Shown here in pieces: positions 1 through 8,586 of a stretch of DNA of 64,000 nucleotides. A program made the translations under genes and the position numbers. Where the stretch lies: positions 24,076,177-24,140,176 of the forward strand of contig NC_087062.1 of the NCBI RefSeq assembly GCF_963678635.1, given 5' to 3'. The first letter of the stretch is position 1. Each line of letters begins with the position of its first letter. The notes beneath the pieces were generated by a model, which saw only the letters and a program-made list of their open reading frames with translations, searched no databases and had not been told where the DNA came from. The stretch comes from Symsagittifera roscoffensis. Its lineage: Eukaryota; Xenacoelomorpha; Acoela; Convolutidae.

Positions 1-160
1 AATCAAGACAACTGCCCGGCTCCATTTTCTTCACCGACCCTAGTCTACTCGTCGTTTCACTAGACTCCTTCACCTGAGGCAGGATCAGTCGGTGCACTAT
101 GCCCAACGTTGCTAGATCCTCATCTTCCGTCGGTGCTAGCCTTACTCACTCCGTGACTTC
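1..160 (-). pseudogene. P2 remnant running off the window edge (element A)
   Basis: Translated on the minus strand, this stretch resembles element D at 63045-63230 in order and wording, including the shared string KKMEPGSCLD. It continues the P2 protein past the stop at 161 in another frame, so an indel or short deletion lies near 161-180. No domain is recognised. Confidence 0.55.
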
Positions 161-1393
161 TTAGACCAGGCTCGCGTGGGGATGTGGGCACCAGGAGGGC
201 CTCAGCAATTTCCACACCACTCCCAGGTTCGTGATTAACATGCCATTCCCGTTACTCATCTTCAGTTCGACTCTTTTACTTGAGCGCGGTACACTTATCA
301 CCTCTGGTATCTTCTCGAGAATCAAACCCAAGCTAGGTTTCTCTCTCTCCACAGTATCTAGTTCCACTATCTTCTCTGTCCAGAACTTTAGTAGCTCCGC
401 CACCTCGTAGTTTCTGTGAGCGCCTCTGGCTTCCGAGTCCAAGAAAGGGTTGTACGCCATCCCCATCACTGCAGACACATAATGGTACTCTCCCTTCTTA
501 TTGGCTTTCAAGTACTCTCCTGACGAGGCTAAGTTACGGTGCACGTCATGTTTCTCCTCGAACTTCTTGTTGCAGAATCTCCGTATCTCATCCAACTTCC
601 TGTGGCTCTCTAGAGATTGCCTGGAACCATCCTCCTTTTCTATCCCAGTACTCTCGTACACATTCAAGTTGACTGTTGAGACTCTCCTTTCCATTGATTT
701 GCTCCCAGTTGCTCTTTGCTGGCATGCTAGGATGGTGCTGTCAGTCATCACCGACATGATCCACCTCAAGAAACAAGTAGCGTCTCTCCTCCTTGCCAGG
801 CTCAAGCCTGAGTTATCCCTAGCCACGTGTTGCATCAATGTCTGATATATTTCTAGACCTTTTCCACCCAACTTCAACTTGTCCCGCGAGGTCAGCGTTT
901 CCAACTCTATCGCCACCAGGCTCCAGGCGAACATCAATTGTCCTGCTGTTCTAACAAAGGGATTTGCCATCAATGGCGACGCCGATGAGGACGTCCTCAT
1001 CGCTTCTTCAAAGTAATCCCTCAATAAGTTCTGCCAAGTTCTCCTCAGATGGCTCCCCAATTCCAATTTGTTAATATCCGCCTTCTGCTGGGTATCCCAG
1101 TTACGTCGTTTGCGTGACACTCTACTGTCGAGTTTCTTTAGGCAGTCTTCCAATTCCTTCAATGTTTCCAGGGCCACCCACCACGGTCGGGAGGTGTTCC
1201 TCGTTTTATTCTTCTCGAGAGGATCGCTAGTTACTTGCTTCCCAGTGGCCTGATGTTCATTTGAGACCCATTCTTTGCCGACGTCCACTTCCCATGTCTG
1301 CCCGCTCGTCGAACCTCGTTTCATCTTTGTCCTCTGAGGCTTGAAGTCTTCTTCCGTTGTCGAGTTGGTGGGAACCTCTATCTCTCTTTCCAC
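161..1393 (-). CDS. P2 segment g-h, unknown helical region (element A)
   Basis: This open frame of 410 residues is the P2 block bearing the motifs NPFVRTAGQL (about residues 143-152) and MAYNPFL (about 310-316). The same block occurs in D (61900-63040) and, more diverged, in B (35900-37230) as PYVRTELQL and IAYNPFL. It is mostly charged and predicted helical by eye, without membrane segments or a recognised fold. It is separated from the preceding P2 segment by a stop at 1415. A protein-level match between families that differ at most positions suggests past selection on the protein. Function unknown. Confidence 0.7.
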   Translation of the reverse strand: MEREIEVPTNSTTEEDFKPQRTKMKRGSTSGQTWEVDVGKEWVSNEHQATGKQVTSDPLEKNKTRNTSRPWWVALETLKELEDCLKKLDSRVSRKRRNWDTQQKADINKLELGSHLRRTWQNLLRDYFEEAMRTSSSASPLMANPFVRTAGQLMFAWSLVAIELETLTSRDKLKLGGKGLEIYQTLMQHVARDNSGLSLARRRDATCFLRWIMSVMTDSTILACQQRATGSKSMERRVSTVNLNVYESTGIEKEDGSRQSLESHRKLDEIRRFCNKKFEEKHDVHRNLASSGEYLKANKKGEYHYVSAVMGMAYNPFLDSEARGAHRNYEVAELLKFWTEKIVELDTVEREKPSLGLILEKIPEVISVPRSSKRVELKMSNGNGMLITNLGVVWKLLRPSWCPHPHASLV

Positions 1394-1414
1394 CTCGAGG
1401 AGTTTCCTTGGTTC

Positions 1415-2452
1415 TTAGCTACTCTTGTAGGCTGCTGTCTTCCATCGTGTCAGAACCCTGGGGGCCATCTCTCTCAAGTTTTTCTCCGAGACTGCATCCG
1501 CCGAAGGACTACCCCACCCTTCTACCTCTCTCTTTCTCTTGCGAGACTTCACGTCTTTACATGGGGGCGTTGCCGTTATCATCACTGATTCGACCTCTTT
1601 GTCTCCATCCAACCCTTCCAACTCTTGCCTCACCCCTGCTTGAGCCTTAAGGATATTATTACTTTTAATTATATTACTAGTTTCGACCTTATCCCCCCTC
1701 ACACTTTCAATTATTTTATTGACAGTTTTTTGTTTCAGAGTAGAGCTGTCTTTACATTCGTCTTCTTTGGTCTTCCGTGATGCCTTTCTCAACTCGACCA
1801 TCTTGCTCAGCAGTTCCCCTCTAGCTTTCTCCTCCAGACCCGTCCTCATCAGGACAGGCTCTCCAAACTTCACCACTGTGTTCCACAGCTCTTCCTTTTC
1901 ATCATCCAGTGTGTTCTCGCCATCCACTTCTCGATTGAACTCGCTTAAGAATTCTCGCCAAGCGTCCTCATCCAGAGTGCCTAGGAACATGGCCTTGTTT
2001 CCCTCGAAGGTATTCTTCTCCTTTTCTTCTGCGCTCAAGAGTATCATTCCCATACTAGAAGTCTCACCCATCAATGGCAACTCTAGATTTTTACGGGGAG
2101 ATGAGGTCAGAGGTGGTGTGGGAGTGTCTGCCCAATTTTCTCCGCTCAGGTCCTTCAACAGCTCTTGAGTGGTGAATTCCTCCTCTGATGGTTTTGGTTC
2201 GGGCGTGTTCCCCACTTCCATATCTTCCCCTGCCTCGCTGAGAGTCTCATCCATGGTTTCTTCTCCTGATTCGACTCTTCTCCTCTCAAGGATCCTCCTG
2301 AATCGATCTTCTACGGGGCCGCTTCTTTTATCTCCAGGGGTGCCCACCGACAGGGGTGATGGTGTCGTCGGATCTGGTTTCTTGTATTCCGTCAGAGCCA
2401 CATACAACGGGCCTGCTGCATCCAGCTCCTTCCCCTCCTGTCTCATCTCCAC
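1415..2452 (-). CDS. P2 segment f, acidic Ser/Thr/Pro-rich linker (element A)
   Basis: These 345 residues are rich in Glu, Ser, Thr and Pro, with two landmarks: TPSPLSVGTP near the start and FEGNKAMFLGTLDEDAW in the middle. The second equals the start of the GTLPEEEW region in B and C. A basic stretch, KSRKRKRE, sits near residue 300 and could be a nuclear-localisation-type cluster. Upstream, 2453-2608 continues the same protein, broken by one stop just before MEMRQ. The composition suggests a flexible linker between folded parts of P2. No enzymatic motif is visible. Confidence 0.65.
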   Translation of the reverse strand: MEMRQEGKELDAAGPLYVALTEYKKPDPTTPSPLSVGTPGDKRSGPVEDRFRRILERRRVESGEETMDETLSEAGEDMEVGNTPEPKPSEEEFTTQELLKDLSGENWADTPTPPLTSSPRKNLELPLMGETSSMGMILLSAEEKEKNTFEGNKAMFLGTLDEDAWREFLSEFNREVDGENTLDDEKEELWNTVVKFGEPVLMRTGLEEKARGELLSKMVELRKASRKTKEDECKDSSTLKQKTVNKIIESVRGDKVETSNIIKSNNILKAQAGVRQELEGLDGDKEVESVMITATPPCKDVKSRKRKREVEGWGSPSADAVSEKNLREMAPRVLTRWKTAAYKSS

Positions 2453-2608
2453 CTACTCCAGTCCGTAAGGTGCCCGGTATCTTCTTGTGGCAAACTTCAT
2501 CTCGTCCTTTAGTGCAATGTGTCCTTCTTCCACAATCATGTTCTCCAAACCCGCCCGCTCAAGCTGTCTCAAGACCTCTCGTATCTCGAATTTTGGGGGC
2601 AGTGAGCC

Positions 2609-3634
2609 TCACATCTTCTTCGCTTGGGTCGTCCAGGAGTTTATTTTTATGTCACAGGTGTGAAAATAGACCGCTGCAGTGTAGCCGACGAATAGGGGAT
2701 CCCAGCCATCGGTGAAATCCCTCTGCTGCTCTTCCGCCGCTGCTCTCGCGAACAGGGACGGGACCACCAGGGAACTGTTCATTCCCAGGATCATTCTCCT
2801 TACGGTTGGGAACTCTGGAATGGTTGTTGGCAAGACCTCCTTCTCCAGTATTGCCTCTAGCTCCCTCTTCACCAACTCGAAGCTCCTCTTCCATGCGGGA
2901 ATTCTCAAGACCTCTTGTCCACTCGCCGTCAGGGGATTTAGGTTCCAGAATTTGAGGTAAGTTTCGATGGGACCCTCGCGTTTACCTCCCATCCTACACT
3001 GCAGTTGTCCTCGGAAATTGTACACCATCAATTCTTGATCTTTCACTTTTCCGAAGAGTACCGTGTTGCTCATTTGTGCCCTCAACACCTCTTGCTGACA
3101 CCAGTTGAGTGCCGTCACATCCAGTATGCTTATGAGGCTCAAGTGTGTCACGGAGTTGCGATAAGCTGTCACCAGAGGATCTGGAAACGCGTATGTCACG
3201 GCCGGTCCATAAATGCAGGTTACGGCCTCCTCCAGCCCCCGGATTATCCCCATGGGGTCCGATCTCATTACCAGGCACAGGTCTGTCAACAGAGGCATGC
3301 CCCCATTCACTTTCCTCCATTCATCTCGCGTCTTTGGGTTCTTCTCCTCACCAGTCAGGTGTCGGTTCTGCATCAGGAGGTACTGCACTAGCAGCGTCTT
3401 CAGCCCGGCAGCACACTTATGTGAATAGGTGTCAATGCTCGAGTGGGTTTTTCCCATCGACAGGGGCTCCCCATATTTCATTAGTCGATGAAATGACACC
3501 AGTTCACCATGGGTCAGAAGCACCAGTGCCAAATATCCATCAATCCGGAGTGTTTCCACACCCCGACTGAACATGTACGCTGGACCCATATTGAATAGGT
3601 ACCTCGGGTAAACCAGGTACAGTGCCAACAACAA
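2609..3634 (-). CDS. P2 segment e, conserved block with PLLTDL and ALNWC (element A)
   Basis: This 341-residue open frame contains MPLLTDLCLVMRSDP, YGPAVTYAFPDP, ALNWCQQEVL and FWNLNPL. Each has a clear counterpart in D (59800-60700), B (34050-34450) and C (49100-49750), so this is one of the best-conserved parts of P2 between families. It appears alpha-helical with a few hydrophobic stretches but no convincing membrane span. It overlaps the next upstream segment (3514-4347) in another frame, so the copy carries a frameshift near 3634. Function not recognised. Confidence 0.65.
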   Translation of the reverse strand: MLLALYLVYPRYLFNMGPAYMFSRGVETLRIDGYLALVLLTHGELVSFHRLMKYGEPLSMGKTHSSIDTYSHKCAAGLKTLLVQYLLMQNRHLTGEEKNPKTRDEWRKVNGGMPLLTDLCLVMRSDPMGIIRGLEEAVTCIYGPAVTYAFPDPLVTAYRNSVTHLSLISILDVTALNWCQQEVLRAQMSNTVLFGKVKDQELMVYNFRGQLQCRMGGKREGPIETYLKFWNLNPLTASGQEVLRIPAWKRSFELVKRELEAILEKEVLPTTIPEFPTVRRMILGMNSSLVVPSLFARAAAEEQQRDFTDGWDPLFVGYTAAVYFHTCDIKINSWTTQAKKM

Positions 3635-4347
3635 GCTGATGTTATGTTCAGGATTTCTTGTATAAAGGCTCCGAAGATAGTCTCTTTTGCACTAAACACT
3701 CTAGCCATGAACTCCTTTCCCCAACAAGGACTCAAGAACTCAAGAATCTCGTGATCCCTCCTCGTCTTCAGCTCACCCTTTGCGTGCTCCCTCCAGAATC
3801 CTCCAATTGTGACCTCGTTGGCCGCTGTGATGAACCTGGCCACCGTCATTTCCCTTTTCTCGGCCACTTCCAGCTGCTCCTCAAGAAAATCCCAGATTTG
3901 CTTCACAAGAGGTGGAGCATTCTCCCTCGTCTTCTCCGTAGCGTTTTCCAATCTTGGTGTCAGGAATGGCCACCTGCCTCTTTCTTGTGTCAGTCGATAC
4001 ACCATCGACTGCAGTTGCTTCTTTTTTGCAGCTACGTTATTTCTTTCATTGCTCGGTCCTCTGGATTTACTGGTGGAGCTTGTGATAGTCAATTCCATGC
4101 TTCGAAACCACAGGCTGGCCGTCAGGTGAGTTATTATTGAATGATTGTCCCCTATAACCGGACTGAGCTTGAGTTGTCTGGCGAAGTTCGATATCTCCAG
4201 CAAGAGGACCTCGTTCAATACCGTGAGGATGTCTGCTAACTCGTAGAAGCCCCTCAACGCGTGGGACACATCCGCCCACGCCGCCGCCAGTTCTGACTTG
4301 CGAAGCCTCAAGTTCGTCGGTTCCAACTCCCGATTGGGAGCTGCCAT
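3514..4347 (-). CDS. P2 segment d, helical region after the second SGNH-like block (element A)
   Basis: The first half of this 277-residue frame matches B 33030-33300, D 58970-59220 and C 50400-50690 (landmarks APNRE, ISNFARQLKL, SLWFRSMEL). The last 70 residues are out-of-frame sequence after a frameshift near 3640. The DNH in A, DDH in D and DDDH in B and C, just before LWFR, might be the remnant of an SGNH block V for the preceding alpha/beta domain, but that is weak. Otherwise the function is unknown. Confidence 0.6.
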   Translation of the reverse strand: MAAPNRELEPTNLRLRKSELAAAWADVSHALRGFYELADILTVLNEVLLLEISNFARQLKLSPVIGDNHSIITHLTASLWFRSMELTITSSTSKSRGPSNERNNVAAKKKQLQSMVYRLTQERGRWPFLTPRLENATEKTRENAPPLVKQIWDFLEEQLEVAEKREMTVARFITAANEVTIGGFWREHAKGELKTRRDHEILEFLSPCWGKEFMARVFSAKETIFGAFIQEILNITSACCWHCTWFTRGTYSIWVQRTCSVGVWKHSGLMDIWHWCF

Positions 4348-4356
4348 CAGGATACG

Positions 4357-4767
4357 CTATCCATTCCCCTCGGTTATCAAGATCAAGACCGCATATACAA
4401 ATTGCAGAGGCATGCTCGCGTACCCGGGGGACGTCGTGAATACCACTCTTGTCTTGGAACCAAATCGTGAGGTAACGTTCTCCTGTACCTCATTCATCGC
4501 TGCAAATAACGTCTGGATAGCTTCCCAGATTCTCTTCGGCGCCGATTCATCACCCTTGAGCTGCTCAAGAAACCGCGTTGCATGCAGGTGGTCTTTCATT
4601 CCCGCAAACAGTAGTAGCTCGGGCTCGCAAGGCATCTCCGATTTTATTGCTACCACCAAGAATAACATTTGTTTCAGCTCAGCTCCTGGCATTGAGTATA
4701 TCAAAGTCTCCGGCCAGAACAACTTGGGAGACATTCCCTCGAAGTCCGATCCCGCAACGATGACCAC
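4357..4767 (-). CDS. P2 segment c, second SGNH-like alpha/beta block (element A)
   Basis: The 136 residues run as alternating hydrophobic strands and helices: MVIVAGSDF, then a helix, ELLLFAGMKDHLHA, then TRVVFTTSPGYA. The GMKDH string sits where SGNH hydrolases carry block III (GxND). D has GMND and B has GIND at the same place. The nucleophile GDS is not visible at the start (AGSDF), so a catalytic role is doubtful. It overlaps segment 4701-5225 because of a frameshift around 4750. SGNH assignment is inferred from strand order and block III only. Confidence 0.5.
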   Translation of the reverse strand: MVIVAGSDFEGMSPKLFWPETLIYSMPGAELKQMLFLVVAIKSEMPCEPELLLFAGMKDHLHATRFLEQLKGDESAPKRIWEAIQTLFAAMNEVQENVTSRFGSKTRVVFTTSPGYASMPLQFVYAVLILITEGNG

Positions 4768-5225
4768 CCTCGCAGCAGCTGGATCTGCTTGTCGTAAACT
4801 GCCAAGTTCTTGGCCAATTGGAAGTTCCCGCAGGGTTTCCCGTATCTAGGATCGTCTGCCAACCTCGTGCCTTCATAAGCGGCATCCGGCAGTTCCATGT
4901 CCGTTGGGTTCAACAGTTTGTCCACCACCCTCAACTCTGCTGGAGTTGCCAACCTAATTCTGGCAATGCTCGTTCGATGTTTGGGGGGCTCCACTATGAG
5001 TCCCGGGCTCCCCAGCAACTTGAGAGGCCTGTAATTGATGGGTCCAATGACCGATTTCGTGGGAATCCCAGTCAGATCCGCCGTCTCCATGATTTTCGCT
5101 CTTGAGAAATGCGTCTCGTGAGCCTTCAACCAGTCCACGCACTGGTGTATACCCAAGTCTTCATGTGACACTCGCTCGAGACCCAAAGCTTCTGCCAACT
5201 CTTGCCTGCACTCCAGATCTTCCAA
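4701..5225 (-). CDS. P2 segment b/c boundary region (element A)
   Basis: This 174-residue frame matches D 58090-58540 closely (landmarks CRQEL, CVDWLKAHE, IGPINYRPLK, LAVYD). GPINYRPL corresponds to GPVNARPLQD in family 1, so it is a conserved pre-domain to the second SGNH-like block. Only about residues 1-150 are in frame. The rest lies beyond a frameshift near 4750. No catalytic motif is seen. Confidence 0.6.
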   Translation of the reverse strand: MEDLECRQELAEALGLERVSHEDLGIHQCVDWLKAHETHFSRAKIMETADLTGIPTKSVIGPINYRPLKLLGSPGLIVEPPKHRTSIARIRLATPAELRVVDKLLNPTDMELPDAAYEGTRLADDPRYGKPCGNFQLAKNLAVYDKQIQLLRGWSSLRDRTSRECLPSCSGRRL

Positions 5226-5574
5226 ATCTGCCCCTTTACCTTCTCCAGATATCTCGACCGACTGGTCTCCGCCGGTCTCTCCACCCTCTTGTTCTCCACC
5301 ACCACCACCGAGGATACTACCGAACTCTGAGGTGTTGATGACGTTGCTTCCTCGGCCTCCATGGGTGCGGCACCTGGTAATCTGGTCCGGCTGCTCCTCG
5401 AGCTGTCTCTAGAATTGGTCGTCGCTCCCAGGCGACTGGATAAGGTTCTTGAGTTAAAGAAAGGCGGATCTGGAGGTGGCCCGAATGTGAATTGGGCCGT
5501 CTCCAGCAATTCTGCCTCCAACGCATCTCAAGTGTTGCCAACATCTGTGGCGTCGCAGCTCCAGCGAAACTCAA
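5226..5574 (-). pseudogene. Broken end of SGNH domain and Ser-rich linker (element A)
   Basis: Two overlapping frames cover this stretch. One begins with SFAGAATPQMLATL, the SGNH block II region just after GDSLLRVL. The next recognisable sequence, TFGPPPDPPFF, matches D after its SGNH domain. About 0.4 kb is therefore missing near 5530, removing block III (GTND) and the DGMH box. The SGNH domain of A is dead. The remaining part is a Ser/Arg-rich linker. Confidence 0.65.
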
Positions 5575-5586
5575 GATCCCCGTTTG

Positions 5587-6150
5587 CTAATGTGATTGAA
5601 TCCGGGTCAGCACCCGCAGCAGGCTGTCCCCTACGATTAGGTGGACCGCCCCCTCTGGCACACGTGGCTGCGTGAGGTATTCCACCCAAGCCGCGTCATG
5701 GACGCACTCCCTCCTGACTCTTTGTGCCGTGCTCCAATCCATGCGATTGTGCCTGTGGTATCTGCCTTCCGTGATTTTCTTGTAGCTTGAGATTACCACA
5801 CTCCTGATAGGTTGCTCCCTCCATGTCGGGGGTAACTCCACTCTTGCCGGGCTCTCACGATTCCTTAGTTGTAGCCTCTCGTTCAATTCTTTCAGACGTG
5901 ACGAGCTGCCGCTCACCTGACTACCGCTCGGGGTTGAACTTGGGGTATGCCCAGGCAGTGCGACGTCCATCAATGGACGTATCATTTGTGTCTCTAGGCC
6001 ACGCAGGGAGGACGTTGACTCAGTTGGTGTCCATACCTCCAACCCCTCATTCATATGCTCCTGGGCCGCGCGGTCAAGGTTAAATCGTCCCTTCGATCTG
6101 GGAGCTTCGTCCACCTCCATACGCGACTCTGGCCTTGAGCCGGTAGCCAT
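5587..6150 (-). CDS. P2 segment b, N-terminal half of SGNH hydrolase domain (element A)
   Basis: The 187 residues end in IVGDSLLRVL, the SGNH/GDSL block I with the nucleophile serine, preceded by VPEGAVHL as in D (IPEGTIHLIIGDSL). The upstream 140 residues are a low-complexity, Pro/Ser-rich lead-in shared with D (ESRMEVDEAPRS). A stop follows after RIQSH and the domain resumes in another frame at 5574, with a large deletion beyond. It begins in the same frame as the upstream coiled-coil segment, parted only by a TAG, which suggests one original polyprotein. Confidence 0.7.
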   Translation of the reverse strand: MATGSRPESRMEVDEAPRSKGRFNLDRAAQEHMNEGLEVWTPTESTSSLRGLETQMIRPLMDVALPGHTPSSTPSGSQVSGSSSRLKELNERLQLRNRESPARVELPPTWREQPIRSVVISSYKKITEGRYHRHNRMDWSTAQRVRRECVHDAAWVEYLTQPRVPEGAVHLIVGDSLLRVLTRIQSH

Positions 6151-6153
6151 TCG

Positions 6154-6780
6154 CTACTTGGGCCTGGCTCCCTTCGGCATATCGAGCTCGCGTTGTCGTT
6201 GCTGGATTCTCTCAAGTTCCGACTTCAGCTGTTCACAATTCGCGGCATTCTCTCGCACCCTTTGTTCTTGTAGATGCTCGGCCTTCATCATATCAAGTTC
6301 CTTCCGCGCTTGGTACTTTTCGACGACCGCTTGATCTCTCTCCAGATTTGCCTGATCTCTCTCAAGCTTCGCTTGATCCCGGTCGAGGTTCGCTTTGTTC
6401 CTCTCCCGCTGAGTCCTCTCAAGTTCTCTCTTCAGAGTACTGAGGTCCGGATACGCTTCTCCCGTTTGTTGCGCTCGCGTCATCGATGGCATCTTACTCG
6501 TGCTCTGGCCCGTAGATCTTGCTGATGGTCTGATCGGTAGTGGGAACTCCCCTGCGCCATACTCGGTGTTGTTGCCCAAGCCAGGGTTCCTTGCCAAGTC
6601 GAATCCCCTTATTCCTCCATCCACATTCCAGGACAGCCATCTGGTTTGCTCTTGGTTGGATATTCCATCAGTGGTGTAGCCGACCATTAGAACCGCTTCT
6701 GTTGCAGACTCCCGGCATTCGCCATCAAGTGTGGGCCTTTTCAGAGCCGACGGCATGGACTTCCAGAATCGATCTGCCAT
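6154..6780 (-). CDS. P2 segment a, N-terminal domain and coiled coil (element A)
   Basis: The ATG at 6780 is chosen because D starts identically (MADR at 56100) and because the frame upstream of it lacks any ATG. Residues 1-90 form a small domain shared with B, C and D (ATEAVLM, NPGLG, GEFPLP). Residues 110-200 are a highly charged coiled coil with a 7-residue repeat of the type LERDQAN, repeated about four times. Such helices usually drive self-assembly. It lies downstream of a noncoding spacer, so it may be the first exon product of a subgenomic RNA. It ends at a TAG four bases before MATGS. Confidence 0.7.
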   Translation of the reverse strand: MADRFWKSMPSALKRPTLDGECRESATEAVLMVGYTTDGISNQEQTRWLSWNVDGGIRGFDLARNPGLGNNTEYGAGEFPLPIRPSARSTGQSTSKMPSMTRAQQTGEAYPDLSTLKRELERTQRERNKANLDRDQAKLERDQANLERDQAVVEKYQARKELDMMKAEHLQEQRVRENAANCEQLKSELERIQQRQRELDMPKGARPK

Positions 6781-6818
6781 TTCTATAATTTCTAGATGAT
6801 CTTGAGTATTAACCAACT

Positions 6819-6935
6819 TGTGAATTACCTTGCAACTTGAGAACTACCTTATCAACTTGAGTATTATCTTTCCACTTGAGAATTTACCGTACCACTTGAG
6901 AATTAGCGTACCACTTGAGAATTTGAGAATTAACT
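6819..6935. repeat. Degenerate tandem repeat, about 20 bp unit, core CACTTGAGAATTA
   Basis: About six imperfect copies of a unit close to CAACTTGAGAATTACCTT follow each other. The array lies just upstream of the P2 start codon on the minus strand, in what would be the 5' UTR of a spliced P2 message. Family 1 has no equivalent array in its spacer. Confidence 0.65.
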
Positions 6936-7030
6936 TCTTGAAGCGTTTTTCAACTTATGTGTTCGTTCAAGAACTTCTTTTCTTCCAATTGAGTGCAGTT
7001 GGGTAGTCAATTTGACTTTACCAAATCAAT

Positions 7031-7046
7031 CTGAAAATAACACTTG
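7031..7046 (-). promoter_or_regulatory. Putative 3' splice site ahead of P2 (element A)
   Basis: On the minus strand the sequence reads TGTTATTTTCAG followed by ATTG, a good match to a pyrimidine-rich 3' splice acceptor, about 250 bp before the P2 ATG. Comparable sites lie at the same place in B, C and D. Splicing itself is inferred. Confidence 0.4.
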
Positions 7047-7307
7047 ATTTTTAGACTAACATGCTATGTTCCTAACCTAAAACGTCCCTGCCACTATAGT
7101 TAAAACCTTATCCTTTTTGTTCTACTAAAATAGTTCAATTGGAAGTTTTCTAAAAGCATGCAGATTCATTTTATGTTTTAGCACCATCAATCATTTAAAA
7201 TTTAATTGTCATGCCAATCGCGTTTTAAGATCCTTTTACCTCTGCCGTACCCCAATACCCAACTTGAGATCCCTTCATACCCAACTCGAGACCCCCATGT
7301 ACCCGAC

Positions 7308-8090
7308 TCAGGCGATGCTCAAGTAGTATTTCTTGTGCAGATGTACCATTATCTCTGTTTCTGCGAAGACCACGTGTAGGATAGCGTATAATTCCCTTGG
7401 GCTCAACTTGCCCCTGTTTGGGTCATAGACCGGCATTGAGACCTCCGTTATCCTTCTTTCAATCATGAAGTCTCGTAGTCTTGTTAGTGCCAACATCACG
7501 TGTTCAGGATCGATCTTGTTCCTGTCATTGACCCTCGTCACTAGGAAGCACAGGTATTTGCCTGGGACTTGTGCTACTGATGGTGGAAGCGCAACCATTC
7601 CTCCCAGCCCCGGTCTCTGTCTAAACAGAAACTCCACGTTCTGGTACTCTCTCTTGAAGTCGGCCTCCAGTCTTGATTTGAAACTCATGTCCGCCGTGAT
7701 ACAGATTGCGCTAGTCCTGTCTGACAGGATGAAGTCACTATCCGTTATCAGGATGTTTTCCAAGTATTCGTTTGGTATTTCAAACTTCGTTTTGTAATTC
7801 CGTCCTATGGTAGGCTCAGCCTCCTCCCCATCCAGTTCCAGTCCGCTCGTTTCTCTCACTTCCCTGAGTTTCTTTATCATTAAATTTTCGGTGTGGGTAA
7901 GTCCTACCCCCACTCCCCGGACAAAAATATTTATCGACGTCCCCGTCGATGATGCTGGGTCTGAATTATCTGGTGGAATGTCGAGCGGCCTGTCTGTTGC
8001 CGTCCAGCCGAAGAAAGGATTTTCCGTCTTCATGTGCTTTCCCGCTGATATGTCAACTTGTTGTATGCTTTGTCCTTCCGTTCTTGACAT
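7308..8090 (-). CDS. Macro domain (OARD1/Poa1-like) at the C-terminus of Pol (element A)
   Basis: Residues about 110-255 of this 260-residue frame show the macro-domain order: a strand (NILITDSDFILSD), a strand (SAICITADMSF) followed by a helix with DFKREY, a GLGGMVALP loop, strand KYLCFLVTRV, a long helix with ALTRLRDFM, strand TEVSMPVYDPNRG, and a final helix and strand ending in a fixed KKYYLSI. Human OARD1, an ADP-ribosyl-aspartate/glutamate hydrolase, has the same order. The usual GCGLD loop is replaced by YDPNRG, so ADP-ribose binding or hydrolysis may be altered. The domain follows the integrase tail, apparently within the same polyprotein, with one frameshift near 8080. The first 100 residues are acidic linker. 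Confidence 0.7.
   Translation of the reverse strand: MSRTEGQSIQQVDISAGKHMKTENPFFGWTATDRPLDIPPDNSDPASSTGTSINIFVRGVGVGLTHTENLMIKKLREVRETSGLELDGEEAEPTIGRNYKTKFEIPNEYLENILITDSDFILSDRTSAICITADMSFKSRLEADFKREYQNVEFLFRQRPGLGGMVALPPSVAQVPGKYLCFLVTRVNDRNKIDPEHVMLALTRLRDFMIERRITEVSMPVYDPNRGKLSPRELYAILHVVFAETEIMVHLHKKYYLSIA
7898..7950 (-). promoter_or_regulatory. Conserved hairpin, T-run and purine tract (element A)
   Basis: On the minus strand: ATCGAC, GGGGAC, GTCGAT (a 6 bp stem with 6 nt loop), then ATATTTTTGTCC, then GGGGAGTGGGGGTAGGA. The block is nearly unchanged in B (29037) and D (55100) although flanking sequence differs widely. It lies inside coding sequence (IFVRGVGVGL). See finding. Confidence 0.55.
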
Positions 8091-8586
8091 CGCGCATCCA
8101 TTCTAATAGCCTCAAGTTCGTGTTCTCCCTCCTCTCTATCTCGCTCTGTTCCAAATCCGTCTCCCGCTCTGGTGTCGAGTAGTCTTCCTGTGGGTAGTGT
8201 TCATTATCATTGATGATTTGCCATTCATCATCAGCTGCCAGTTCGCCCACACTTAGTAGCTCTTTGCTTAGGTCATCAGGCTGTATCTTATCAATCAGGA
8301 AATCGTCTCCGTACCTGTTGTACCTCATGCCTGTCCGTTTGCGATTACCACTCCTTGTCCCCGCTGGTATTGATAAGTCTGGTTCTGTCCACTTCGGCAC
8401 CTCACCTTGCTCCGGATTGTTCCAGTCTTCTTCCACAAAAGGTTTCGCTTCAGAGTCGGCTTCTATTTTTTCATTGTCATCCAAGCTCAAGTTCTCATTG
8501 CCATCATTTTTCTCTCTGGTGCCTCTTGCGTTCACTTCACATGCTGCCTCCACCAGTAGGTACTCAAGTCCCTCCATTGTATACAC
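8053..8586 (-). CDS. Acidic tail after integrase (element A)
   Basis: The 177 residues include CEVNARGTREKND, EEDWNNPEQ, YGDDFLIDKI and RRENTNLRLLEWM, all of which recur in order in B (28400-28900) and D (54500-54960). It is strongly acidic with no enzymatic motif, and links integrase to the macro domain. It is entered by a frameshift near 8585 from the integrase frame and left by another near 8080. Confidence 0.65.
   Translation of the reverse strand: MYTMEGLEYLLVEAACEVNARGTREKNDGNENLSLDDNEKIEADSEAKPFVEEDWNNPEQGEVPKWTEPDLSIPAGTRSGNRKRTGMRYNRYGDDFLIDKIQPDDLSKELLSVGELAADDEWQIINDNEHYPQEDYSTPERETDLEQSEIERRENTNLRLLEWMRDVKNGRTKHTTS

Larger units (their letters stand above)
6781..7307 (-). other. 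Noncoding spacer between macro domain and P2 (element A)
   Basis: No coding frame of note. The spacer is AT-rich and holds a degenerate tandem array (6819-6935) and a splice-acceptor-like site at 7031. The equivalent spacer occurs at the same place in B (29685-30080), C (53672-54061) and D (55748-56099), so it is a fixed part of the element and not a decay product. Confidence 0.6.

Noticed and set aside
161-6816. Plus-strand frames opposite P2 of A
   Set aside because: They are shadows: the minus-strand proteins have homologues in order in B, C and D, the plus-strand ones do not.
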